This document shows positions 46,574 through 54,877 of a DNA stretch of 64,000 bases, piece by piece (the stretch's first letter is position 1; every line of letters begins with the position of its first letter). The notes below the pieces were generated by a model. It was not told where the DNA came from. It did not search any database and worked only from the letters and a program-made list of their open reading frames with translations. The position numbers and the translations under genes were made by a program. The stretch comes from Brochothrix thermosphacta DSM 20171 = FSL F6-1036. Lineage in GTDB: Bacteria; Bacillota; Bacilli; Lactobacillales; Listeriaceae. Where the stretch lies: contig NZ_CP145608.1 of the NCBI RefSeq assembly GCF_036884295.1, positions 930,001-994,000 on the forward strand, written 5' to 3'.

Positions 46574-46617
46574 ACACAAAAATAGCTGTGGTTTTCTAAT
46601 AAACGGAGGAAAACAAA

Positions 46618-48462
46618 ATGTTGATTAAAGCGGAAGCAGTTACAAAAATAATAGGTGGGACACTCATCTTTGAAGATTTAACATTAACAGCGAATCAAAA
46701 ACAAATCATCGGAATTGTGGGTCGTAATGGTTGTGGAAAAACAACATTACTTAAATTATTAGCAGATGTCGAAACAGCAGATGTGGGTCGGATAATTAAA
46801 CGTAAAGGGATTAGAACGGGATATTTGCATCAGATTCCACAGTTTGAAATAGAATACACTGGAAAAGATGTCTTACATCTAGCGTTCTCTCAAACGTTGG
46901 CACTACAGGTAGAATTAGAAGAATTAGAAAGGCGTATGGTGACACTTACTGGTGATGCGTTAGAGCGGAAATTACTTGTTTATGGTGAAAAACAAGAGGC
47001 TTTTATTCAAGCTGGTGGTTATGAGATTGAAGCTAAAGTAAATCGTGTAGTAAAGGGACTGAAATTAGAGTCAATCATTGAGACAACGTTTACCCAACTT
47101 AGCGGGGGTGAACAGACCAAAATTATGTTGGGGCAGTTGCTTTTGAGTGAACCTGATGTCTTGTTGCTAGATGAACCGACCAATCATCTTGATATGTTGG
47201 CGATTGATTGGTTAGAAGACTATTTACGTAATTTTGAAGGTGCTACGCTTATCATTTCACACGATCGTTATTTCCTTAATGCTGTATCTACAAGTATTGC
47301 TGAGATAGAAGACGGTGTTTTGAAGACATACAATGGAAATTATGATCGTTATGTTAAAGAAAAAGAAGCTGAAATCATGCAAGCCTTCCAACAGTATGAT
47401 GAGCAACAAAAGAAAATTAAAAAGATGCAAGAAGCCATTAAGCAATTAAAAATATGGGCGAATGAGGCATCGCCACCTAGTGCTTCGTTGCATCGTCGTG
47501 CTAAGAATATGGAAAAAGCCTTAGCGCGAATTGTTGTGAAAAAACGCCCACCTGTTGCTAAAAAAATGAACCTTAGTTTACAAAATGCTGACCGTGCTGG
47601 AAATGATGTATTAGGATTAGAAGCGGTTAGTTTTGGTTACGGTCAGACGCTCTTTAATTGTGTAAATGTATCTATTGGTTGGAAAGACCATATTGCTATT
47701 GTCGGTGAAAACGGGGCAGGTAAAACCACTTTATTGAAGATAATGAGTGGTGAATTGTCGCCCGACAATGGTCAGGTGAAAAGTGGAAGCAACGTGAAAA
47801 TAGGATATCTCTCACAAAAGTTGAATCATCAAGCGACTGATATACGATTAATCGATGCCTTTCGAGAAAATATCAGTATAACGGAAGAAGAAGCGAGAAG
47901 CGTTCTTGCTAGCTTCTTGTTTTATGGTTATGATGTCTTCAAGCAAGTTGCTTCATTAAGCGGTGGTGAGCGTATGAGGTTACGTTTAGCGCAGTTGATG
48001 TACGAAGATGTTAATGTCCTGGTGCTAGATGAGCCAACTAACCATTTGGATATTGAATCGCGTGAGGTTCTAGAAGAACAGTTAGCTCTATTCAAAGGCA
48101 CAATTATAGCTGTTTCACATGATCGTTATTTTCTTAATGCCTTGTTTAATCGCATAATCTGGCTAGAAAATCGGACAGCTAAGCTTTATTCGGGCAACTA
48201 CGACGAGGCTAAGAAGCAACACGGTATCGCTCATGCAAAAGTACCTTTGGAAAAAATTGCGGTAAAAAAAGATTATCGTAATAATACAACTATGCGTGAT
48301 TATGAAGGAGAATGCTCTAATATAGAGCAACAAATCTCCACTTTGAAGCAGGAAATCACGAACGAATCTAACTGGGAAAATTACCAGGATTTAGAAAAAG
48401 AGTTAACAACATTGGAAAAAAAATTACAGGTGCTTTTAAACGAATGGGTCATGAATGAGTAA
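46618..48462 (+). CDS. ABC-F family ATPase, probable ribosome-protection protein
   Basis: Two ABC cassettes without membrane domains. Cassette 1 has GRNGCGKTT, LSGGEQTKI and LLLDEPTNHLD; cassette 2 has GENGAGKTT, LSGGERMRL and LVLDEPTNHLD. A linker of about 90 residues (LKIWANEASPPSASLHRRAK) joins them, and a coiled-coil tail ends the 614 residues. ABC-F proteins act on the ribosomal E site. Those with attenuation leaders, such as VmlR, confer lincosamide, streptogramin or pleuromutilin resistance. The leader upstream is the main reason to suspect a resistance role. I cannot assign the subfamily. Confidence 0.88.
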   Translation: MLIKAEAVTKIIGGTLIFEDLTLTANQKQIIGIVGRNGCGKTTLLKLLADVETADVGRIIKRKGIRTGYLHQIPQFEIEYTGKDVLHLAFSQTLALQVELEELERRMVTLTGDALERKLLVYGEKQEAFIQAGGYEIEAKVNRVVKGLKLESIIETTFTQLSGGEQTKIMLGQLLLSEPDVLLLDEPTNHLDMLAIDWLEDYLRNFEGATLIISHDRYFLNAVSTSIAEIEDGVLKTYNGNYDRYVKEKEAEIMQAFQQYDEQQKKIKKMQEAIKQLKIWANEASPPSASLHRRAKNMEKALARIVVKKRPPVAKKMNLSLQNADRAGNDVLGLEAVSFGYGQTLFNCVNVSIGWKDHIAIVGENGAGKTTLLKIMSGELSPDNGQVKSGSNVKIGYLSQKLNHQATDIRLIDAFRENISITEEEARSVLASFLFYGYDVFKQVASLSGGERMRLRLAQLMYEDVNVLVLDEPTNHLDIESREVLEEQLALFKGTIIAVSHDRYFLNALFNRIIWLENRTAKLYSGNYDEAKKQHGIAHAKVPLEKIAVKKDYRNNTTMRDYEGECSNIEQQISTLKQEITNESNWENYQDLEKELTTLEKKLQVLLNEWVMNE

Positions 48463-48470
48463 AGAAAAAC

Positions 48471-48502
48471 GCCACTGAGATATTAGTCTCAGTGGCATTT
48501 TT
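48471..48502. terminator. Bidirectional terminator between the ABC-F gene and ponA
   Basis: GCCACTGAGA and TCTCAGTGGC form a perfect 10-bp stem. T-rich sequence follows on both strands, serving both converging genes. Confidence 0.9.
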
Positions 48503-48506
48503 AGTA

Positions 48507-50900
48507 TTATGATTCTTTTTTATCACCAGAATTATTTGTCCTTTTTGGAGGAGTCGCATTGTTTTCTGGTTTATCGTTAGATGCATTACTTTCATTGGAA
48601 TTGGTTTCTTTTGTTTGTTCCTGACTACTTGAAGAAGAACTTTCGCTTTCTTTTTCTTCAGTAGTTGAAGAAGAACTTTCGCTTTCTTTTTCTTCAGTAG
48701 TTGAGGAAGAAGAAGATGATGAACTTTGTTTTTCTGATGATGAAGATTCTTTCTTTTTACTTGTTGATTTTTTTGCTTTATCTATTGGAGATGTTCCATA
48801 ACTAAATGGCTGTGTTCCTGCTATAAATAATTCAGTTGTTGATGTTGTTCCTTTTGCTGCAAGTAGTGGTGGGTTAGACTTAGCAGCAATACTGAGGCTT
48901 AATACATCATCAGGTTGATTGAAATCTTCGGTGCTTGTTTTGCTTGAAATATAACTCATCATTTCACGATAGATCAGTTTGGCATAATTTTGTTCGGATT
49001 TTGAAAGATAAACTTTCTTTTGCTCATATCCAGTCCAAACACCCATCGTATAACGAGTTGTATAACCAGCAAACCATGAATCAGGTACACTAGCAGGATC
49101 AGAAATACCGTAATCAGACATTTCTTGATCTGTATAGTTAGTTGTCCCAGTTTTACCAGCAGCCTGTAAACCACTAATAGCAGCTGTTGTTCCTGTTCCT
49201 TTAGTCAGTGTATCTTTTAACATATCTGTAATCATATAGGCAGTATGAGGTGCCATAACGCGCTTGCTTTCGGGTGCCATTTCGATTGTATCCCCTTGGC
49301 GAGTCGTGATTTTTTTAACTGTGTGTGGTTTATTATAAACACCATTATTTGCGAATGCGCCATAACCACCTGTTAGTAGAAGAGGGTTAACTTTGTCATA
49401 GGCACCAATTGCAATCGATTCACCTAATTTGTCACGATCAAATTTAAAATCCATTTTTTCCATAAAGTTGAGTGAACGATCGAGCCCAACCGCTTGTAAG
49501 GCTTTTAATGCAGGAATATTACGTGAATCGTATAATGCTTGACGAATAGTAATTTTCCCTTGGTAAGAGCGATCCCAGTTATTAATTTCAGCACCATTGC
49601 TATATTGATAAGATGAATCATCAAGAATATGGGCTGTAGACCAGTTCAAATATTCAATTGCGGGCGCATAATCTGCTAACGGTTTGAATGTAGAACCTGG
49701 TTGACGGTTAATATCGGTTGCAAAGTTAAAACCAAGTTTAATATCTTGTTTAGAATTACGATTACCACTACCAATTGCTAATATTTCACCGTTTGTACTA
49801 TCCATAAACACAAAACCAGTAGTTAAACGATCATCTGAGTAGGAAATTATTTTGTTTGTTGTTGCTAATTTATCAGCATACTGTTGCGCATCTCTATCTA
49901 AAGTAGTATAAATTTGTAACCCATCAGTATAAATATCGTACTTACCATCAGCTTGTACTTCTTTTATAACTTGGGTGATATAGTTATTGTATTTTGAATC
50001 TGTTTTGCTATCAATAGATGTTGTACGTTTACTTTCTGGTACAAGTCCAGTGTTGATTGGTTCTGCACGGTACTCGTCCATTTTTGCTTGCGTTAATTTT
50101 CCATTTTCAACCATACGTTGCATCACAGTATCGCGACGTTCTTTTGCAGCTTCTGGATGGTCATAAGGATTTAATTCGTTGGGACTGTTCGGAATTCCCA
50201 CTAACAAAGCCACTTGTGGAATTGAGAGCTGACTTAGTTTTTTGTTATAAAAGTGTTTTGCTCCAGTAGACATCCCATAAACACTGTCGCCCATATATAC
50301 TTTATTGATATATATTTCAAGAATTTGTTCCTTGCTATATTTTTTCTCTAATTCCATTGCTAGATAAGCTTCTTGAGATTTTCGCTTAATTGTTGCATCG
50401 GTGTAATCAAGTAGTGAAAGTTTAATGACTTGTTGAGTTAACGTACTTCCTCCTTGAGATCCAAAACCACCTGTTACGTTAGCTACTGCTGCACCGGCTA
50501 TACGAATGGGGTCGATACCATGGTGCTTATAAAAGCGCATATCTTCAACGGATATTAACGCATCAGTCACATCGGTAGGCACATCTTTGATATCAATATG
50601 TTCTCGTTGTTCTTTACCAATCTTAGCAAAAACCTTCCCCTCGATATCATAAAGATTCGATGACAACGTATCACTTAATGCTTGATCTGTTATTTTTGGT
50701 GCAGTATCAGCATATGTTTTGAAAACAATGAGGCCAGCGGTGATACCTACAATCATCAGTGCTAACATCGTGAAGACCAACCATTTTATTGCTCTCCATA
50801 GAATGCTTTGTTGTTTATTTTGTTTTTGTTGTTTCTTTTTAGCGGGTTGTTTTTTGTTGCTTTGATTCTTTTGAACCCGTGTTTGTGTTTGGTCCGACAT
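48507..50900 (-). CDS. ponA: Penicillin-binding protein 1A, class A
   Basis: Bifunctional peptidoglycan synthase. Basic cytoplasmic N-terminus, membrane helix at about 37-60, GT51 glycosyltransferase with SVEDMRFYKHHGID (Glu119) and QGGSTLTQQVIK. The transpeptidase has STFK (403-406), SRN (459-461) and KTGT (583-586). After residue ~700 comes a low-complexity Ser/Glu/Lys tail with tandem repeats (STTEEKESESSSS), an extracellular region not needed for catalysis. 797 residues. Transcribed behind recU with a 19-nt gap, as in B. subtilis. Confidence 0.95.
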   Translation of the reverse strand: MSDQTQTRVQKNQSNKKQPAKKKQQKQNKQQSILWRAIKWLVFTMLALMIVGITAGLIVFKTYADTAPKITDQALSDTLSSNLYDIEGKVFAKIGKEQREHIDIKDVPTDVTDALISVEDMRFYKHHGIDPIRIAGAAVANVTGGFGSQGGSTLTQQVIKLSLLDYTDATIKRKSQEAYLAMELEKKYSKEQILEIYINKVYMGDSVYGMSTGAKHFYNKKLSQLSIPQVALLVGIPNSPNELNPYDHPEAAKERRDTVMQRMVENGKLTQAKMDEYRAEPINTGLVPESKRTTSIDSKTDSKYNNYITQVIKEVQADGKYDIYTDGLQIYTTLDRDAQQYADKLATTNKIISYSDDRLTTGFVFMDSTNGEILAIGSGNRNSKQDIKLGFNFATDINRQPGSTFKPLADYAPAIEYLNWSTAHILDDSSYQYSNGAEINNWDRSYQGKITIRQALYDSRNIPALKALQAVGLDRSLNFMEKMDFKFDRDKLGESIAIGAYDKVNPLLLTGGYGAFANNGVYNKPHTVKKITTRQGDTIEMAPESKRVMAPHTAYMITDMLKDTLTKGTGTTAAISGLQAAGKTGTTNYTDQEMSDYGISDPASVPDSWFAGYTTRYTMGVWTGYEQKKVYLSKSEQNYAKLIYREMMSYISSKTSTEDFNQPDDVLSLSIAAKSNPPLLAAKGTTSTTELFIAGTQPFSYGTSPIDKAKKSTSKKKESSSSEKQSSSSSSSSTTEEKESESSSSTTEEKESESSSSSSQEQTKETNSNESNASNDKPENNATPPKRTNNSGDKKES

Positions 50901-50919
50901 TTAAAAAATTCCTCTCTGT

Positions 50920-51528
50920 TTACAAGTGATAGACGTTTTTAATCACTTGAATGTAATCTACTCTTGGGTGGTAGCCTAAAATAATAGGATGCCCAGTTGC
51001 TTCTATTTCTTTAAGTGCAATTGATTTCCGACCATCGTTAAGCATCCGCTGCCAATAGTAATGTAGTTGTTTGATATCTAATAGATAGGTTGATGATAAG
51101 TTTGTGAAGCGGATAATAACAAAGGCGATGCCGGACTGTTCATGGACTTGAAGCATGTGTTTTAATTGATGCTCATGGATATTTTTCAGTGGGAAAGCAG
51201 TGCTACTTGTGGTTTCTTTGGCTTCGAAATCAATATACTTTCCTTTAAAGACACCGTTGTAGTCCGTAGTAGACGCTTGTGAAAAATAGGCCTCCGTAAT
51301 CAATGCTTGTGAACGACTAGGATATTTAACTTTCACAATTTTAATAGGAGTAGGTTTTTTATGTACTACCGCTATGTTGTGAGCTAAATAATAACGATTG
51401 CTGTCGTTAAGGTCATCTTCTAAGCTCATCCCACGCTTTGAATGGCTCATTTTTTTTAAGCTTGTTAATTTTTTGGGGGTAGTAGTTAAGGGTGTGTATT
51501 TTTTCCCGTTTGAATAATTGATTGTCAT
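50920..51528 (-). CDS. recU: Holliday junction resolvase RecU
   Basis: Endonuclease for recombination intermediates and chromosome segregation. Family features are RGMSLEDDLNDSNRYYL, the metal-binding stretch YNGVFKGKYIDFEAKET (D and E-x-K), and FPLKNIHEHQLKHM. I chose the ATG at 51528, 7 nt behind GGAGG, giving 202 residues. A TTG two codons upstream is less well placed. First gene of the recU-ponA operon on the minus strand. Confidence 0.93.
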   Translation of the reverse strand: MTINYSNGKKYTPLTTTPKKLTSLKKMSHSKRGMSLEDDLNDSNRYYLAHNIAVVHKKPTPIKIVKVKYPSRSQALITEAYFSQASTTDYNGVFKGKYIDFEAKETTSSTAFPLKNIHEHQLKHMLQVHEQSGIAFVIIRFTNLSSTYLLDIKQLHYYWQRMLNDGRKSIALKEIEATGHPIILGYHPRVDYIQVIKNVYHL

Positions 51529-51730
51529 ACACAAACCTCCCCATCTTAATTTAATAGCAATATCATCTATTGTACCAAAAAAAAAGTAAAAAAGAGAGAT
51601 TTAACCCTAAATTTAGAATAAATCGTATAATTTTAGCATGCATAACTACATTGTAAGACGAGTAATGATATTATAGAAGAAAGTCATTATAAAATAAAGT
51701 GAGATAAGTTATAAAGGGGTTTTGATAAAA

Positions 51731-52087
51731 ATGATAGAAAAACAAATACAAGCTGTTTTAGATGGTATAAAAGAGATTGAAGCTATCAAAAAACGAGCAG
51801 AAAATGGCGAGACGTTCGATTTTAGAACGGATATTGAACCATTTGTAAATCGTATGTCAGAAATAGCTGAAATTTATAAAAAAGAAGGTGTTGGTTATAT
51901 TCAAAAAACACCAGTAAAGTATATGTCAGACGCACAGATCATTACAGCGGGTGACAATTTAAAAAGATTAGCTGTGAGTTGTTTTGCTCCTAAAGTGAAT
52001 GAAACACAGTATAATCGTCATATTTATGCGGTGACATATACACAAGAACGCTTTTTAGAAGGACTTACTGGTGGTGAATTATTGTGA
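51731..52087 (+). CDS. YppE-like DUF1798 protein
   Basis: 118-residue helical protein of unknown function. The segment KYMSDAQIITAGDNLKRLAV and CFAPKVNETQYNRHIYAVTY resemble B. subtilis YppE, which lies in the same region between recU and ypsA. I chose ATG 51731, 11 nt behind AAAGGGG; a TTG at 51722 is too near that site. It overlaps ypsA by 4 nt. Confidence 0.75.
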   Translation: MIEKQIQAVLDGIKEIEAIKKRAENGETFDFRTDIEPFVNRMSEIAEIYKKEGVGYIQKTPVKYMSDAQIITAGDNLKRLAVSCFAPKVNETQYNRHIYAVTYTQERFLEGLTGGELL

Positions 52088-52632
52088 AACGAGTGGCTAT
52101 CACAGGATATAAATCGTTTGAATTGGGTATATTTAAAGATAACGACCCTAGTGTAACAATTATCAAAAAAGTAATCCAACAGCGTCTTGAACAGTATATT
52201 GATGAAGGGTTAGAGTGGGTCATTATTTCAGGACAACTGGGCATTGAACTATGGGCTGGACAAGTGGTCATTGAACTGAAAAAAGAGTACCCGGAGTTAC
52301 AATTGGCGATAATAGCACCTTTCATTGAACAAGACAGTAAATGGAACGAAACCAATAAATTAGCATACTCAACCCTGATTAATGCAGCAGACTATACGAA
52401 TAGTGTCTCTCATTCACCGTATGAGTCACCACAACAATTTCGTGATAAAGATGTTTTTCTTATCAAAAACACGGATGGTGCTTTGGTCATTTATGATGAA
52501 GAACAAGAAGGTGGACCAAAATTTATTTTGAAATTGATGGCAAAATATGCAGAAACAACCGATTATATTATTGACCAAGTTGATTTTTTTCAACTACAAG
52601 ATATTGCGTCAGGTGATGGGTTTATTGATTGA
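52084..52632 (+). CDS. ypsA: YpsA, SLOG-family protein (DUF1273)
   Basis: Begins VAITGYKSFELGIF and continues with VIISGQLGIELWAGQVVIEL, the Rossmann-like glycine pattern of the SLOG/DprA-like superfamily, and TDGALVIYDEEQEGGP. 182 residues. GTG start overlaps the upstream stop (GTGA). In B. subtilis YpsA influences cell division and oxidative stress tolerance, and the gene precedes gpsB, as here. Confidence 0.9.
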   Translation: MKRVAITGYKSFELGIFKDNDPSVTIIKKVIQQRLEQYIDEGLEWVIISGQLGIELWAGQVVIELKKEYPELQLAIIAPFIEQDSKWNETNKLAYSTLINAADYTNSVSHSPYESPQQFRDKDVFLIKNTDGALVIYDEEQEGGPKFILKLMAKYAETTDYIIDQVDFFQLQDIASGDGFID

Positions 52633-52772
52633 ATTAAGGGCAAAACATTGACATCGTCGTTGATTTTTGGAAAAATAGAGTTATGATAAGCATATAGACG
52701 TTAATTTAGAGAAATATAAAAATATCGATATTAATAAAATGTGTTTAATAAAATGATAAAGGTGGTTATGAT

Positions 52773-53087
52773 ATGCCAGTAGAAAAATTCAACTTAACAT
52801 CTCAAGAAATTTTAGACAAAGAATTCAAAACCGGTATGCGCGGTTACTCTGCAGAAGAAGTAGATCAATTTTTAGATTTGGTCATCAAAGATTATAATAC
52901 TTATAATGATGAAATCAAACAATTAAAAGCCTCTATATCTCGTTTAGAACAACGTTTGAGTACTGAAACTCCTGTTGTTAAAGAAACTGTTGAGGCTCCA
53001 GAACAACAAGGGACAACTAATTATGATATTTTAAAACGATTGTCTAATTTAGAACGTCATGTTTTTGGCAGCAAAATGAACGATTAA
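52773..53087 (+). CDS. gpsB: Cell cycle protein GpsB
   Basis: DivIVA-like N-terminal coiled coil (LTSQEILDKEFKTGMRGYSA, residues 7-26; VDQFLDLVIKDY), a short linker, and a small C-terminal trimerisation segment (YDILKRLSNLERHVFG). 104 residues, typical. Shuttles class A PBPs between septum and side wall. In Bacillus and Listeria it binds PBP1A, encoded here at 48507. Upstream AAAGGTGG. Confidence 0.93.
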   Translation: MPVEKFNLTSQEILDKEFKTGMRGYSAEEVDQFLDLVIKDYNTYNDEIKQLKASISRLEQRLSTETPVVKETVEAPEQQGTTNYDILKRLSNLERHVFGSKMND

Positions 53088-53099
53088 TACAAATAAACC

Positions 53100-53127
53100 T
53101 TGCAATTTCGCACAGTAGTTTTATAAT
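53100..53127 (+). promoter_or_regulatory. rnpB promoter
   Basis: TTGCAA (53100-53105) and TATAAT (53122-53127), 16-bp spacer, start predicted about 53133. Confidence 0.75.
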
Positions 53128-53130
53128 TAA

Positions 53131-53519
53131 GGATGTAGTATTCGGGTAATCGCTGGAATAGCAATGTTTCAGAGGAAAGTCCATGCTCGCACGGTACTGA
53201 AATGTCCGTAGTGTTTGTGCTCGGTGAAAAAATAAGCCGAGGCCCGCTTAGGCGGTGATGGCGAGTGACACACCTAAGTCTTTGATATGGTGTTAGCTCT
53301 GAAAGTGCCACAGTGACGTAGTCTTTTTGGAAACAAAGAGAGTGGAACGAGGTAAACCCCACAAGCGAGCAACCCAAATTTTGGTAGGGGCACTTTGTTC
53401 ACGGAATAACAACGTAGAACAGAGGCGAATAGTTCGTAGACAGATGGTTATCGCTCTTGTATCCGTTAAACCTGGCGGTATAGGAGTACAAAACATGGCT
53501 TATAGAATACTACATCAGG
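53131..53519 (+). ncRNA. rnpB: RNase P RNA, Bacillus type B
   Basis: Catalytic RNA for tRNA 5' maturation. Conserved blocks are TTCGGGTAATCGCT, GAGGAAAGTCCATGCTCGCA, GAAAGTGCCACAGTGACG, GTGGAACG-GGTAAACCCC, AACCCAAATTTTGGTAGGGG and the 3' AAAACATGGCTTATAGAA. The ends pair (GATGTAGTATTC/GAATACTACATC), which fixes the boundaries to within a few bases. Located between gpsB and rlmL, as in B. subtilis. Confidence 0.95.
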
Positions 53520-53587
53520 TTTTTAATTAACAAAAACGTCAGTAGTAACTGGCATTCAAATATCACGCCCGAACCTAGTTTGGACAT

Positions 53588-53619
53588 AGTCCTTCGCGTA
53601 TCCATGTGAAGGACTTTTA
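53588..53619 (+). terminator. rnpB terminator
   Basis: AGTCCTTC (53588-53595) and GAAGGACT (53608-53615) followed by TTTTA. Moderate T run. Confidence 0.65.
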
Positions 53620-53697
53620 TATTGTGTTGAGACCGAAGTGGATTTTTATCTGTGACGGGTTAAAATAGAGATAAAAGAGAAGAAAGTGGGAAAATAC

Positions 53698-54852
53698 ATG
53701 TCGAAAAAATATCAGTTAGTTGCCACAGCAGCATCGGGTTTAGAAGCTGTAGTTGGGCAAGAAATGCGTCATTTAGGTATTGAACATAAGGTTGAGAACG
53801 GGAAGGTTTATTTTTCAGGGGATGAGCATACAATCGCGAAAGCCAATTTATGGTTACGTGTAGCCGATCGTGTGAAGATTATTATTGGAACGTTTAAAGC
53901 AACAACATTTGATGAATTATTTGAACAAACAAAAGCATTACCATGGGAAGATTATTTGCCGCTTGATGCCGCTTTTCCAGTTGCGGGTAAAAGTGTCAAA
54001 TCAACACTTTATAGTGTCCCAGATTGCCAAGCAATTACTAAAAAAGCAATTGTTGATCGCTTGAGTACTGTGTATCATCGCTCATCACGTCTTACTGAAA
54101 CGGGATCGCTTTTTAAATTAGAAGTGGCAATTTTAAAAGATGAAGTAACATTGACGCTCGATACTTCAGGTGCTGGCTTGCATAAACGTGGGTATCGTGT
54201 GGCGCAAGGTGGCGCACCGTTGAAAGAAACAATGGCAGCAGCGTTAGTATTGCTTACTAACTGGCACCCAGACCGCCCATTCGTTGACCCGCTTTGTGGT
54301 TCAGGAACATTAGCTATTGAAGCAGCTTTAATTGGACAAAACATCGCACCAGGGTTTAATCGTGAATTTGCTTGTGAAGCATGGGATTGGATGCCTAAAT
54401 CTGTCTTTGAAAAAGCTCGACTTGAAGCAGAAGAAGCTGCAAACTATGATCAGGTCTTGAATATCAAAGGTCGCGATATTGATCATCAAATGATTAAAGT
54501 CGCAACACAAAATGCAATTGAAGCCGGTTTAGGAGATATTATCGACTTTAAACAAATGCAAGTGCGTGATTTTTCAGACGATGCAGAAGCTTATGGTGTT
54601 ATTGCAACCAACCCGCCTTATGGTGAACGTTTGTCAGATGAACCAGGTATTATTGAAATATACCGTGATATGGGAGCGTCGTTTAAACAATTAACTAATT
54701 GGTCTTTCTATGTATTAACTTCGTATGAAGATTTTGAAATTGCTTTTGGCAAACGCGCAACCAAAAAACGCAAATTGTATAATGGTTTTTTACGTACTGA
54801 CTATTATCAATTCTGGGGCCCACGCCCTAAACGTCCACAAAGAGATGCATAA
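53698..54852 (+). CDS. rlmL: 23S rRNA (guanine-N2)-methyltransferase, RlmL/YpsC-like
   Basis: N-terminal THUMP domain (about residues 45-155) followed by a Rossmann methyltransferase: FVDPLCGSGTLAIEAALIG (SAM site, about 200-218) and IATNPPYGERL (catalytic NPPY, about 302-312). 384 residues from ATG 53698; a GTG four codons earlier is the alternative. This is the short form without the RlmK domain of enterobacterial RlmL. The specific target base is inferred from the family. Confidence 0.88.
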   Translation: MSKKYQLVATAASGLEAVVGQEMRHLGIEHKVENGKVYFSGDEHTIAKANLWLRVADRVKIIIGTFKATTFDELFEQTKALPWEDYLPLDAAFPVAGKSVKSTLYSVPDCQAITKKAIVDRLSTVYHRSSRLTETGSLFKLEVAILKDEVTLTLDTSGAGLHKRGYRVAQGGAPLKETMAAALVLLTNWHPDRPFVDPLCGSGTLAIEAALIGQNIAPGFNREFACEAWDWMPKSVFEKARLEAEEAANYDQVLNIKGRDIDHQMIKVATQNAIEAGLGDIIDFKQMQVRDFSDDAEAYGVIATNPPYGERLSDEPGIIEIYRDMGASFKQLTNWSFYVLTSYEDFEIAFGKRATKKRKLYNGFLRTDYYQFWGPRPKRPQRDA

Positions 54853-54877
54853 AATATAATTTCAAGGAGTGAGTAGG

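Noticed and set aside
53293-53530. Open frames on both strands
   Set aside because: They fall within RNase P RNA, whose conserved blocks fully explain the sequence.
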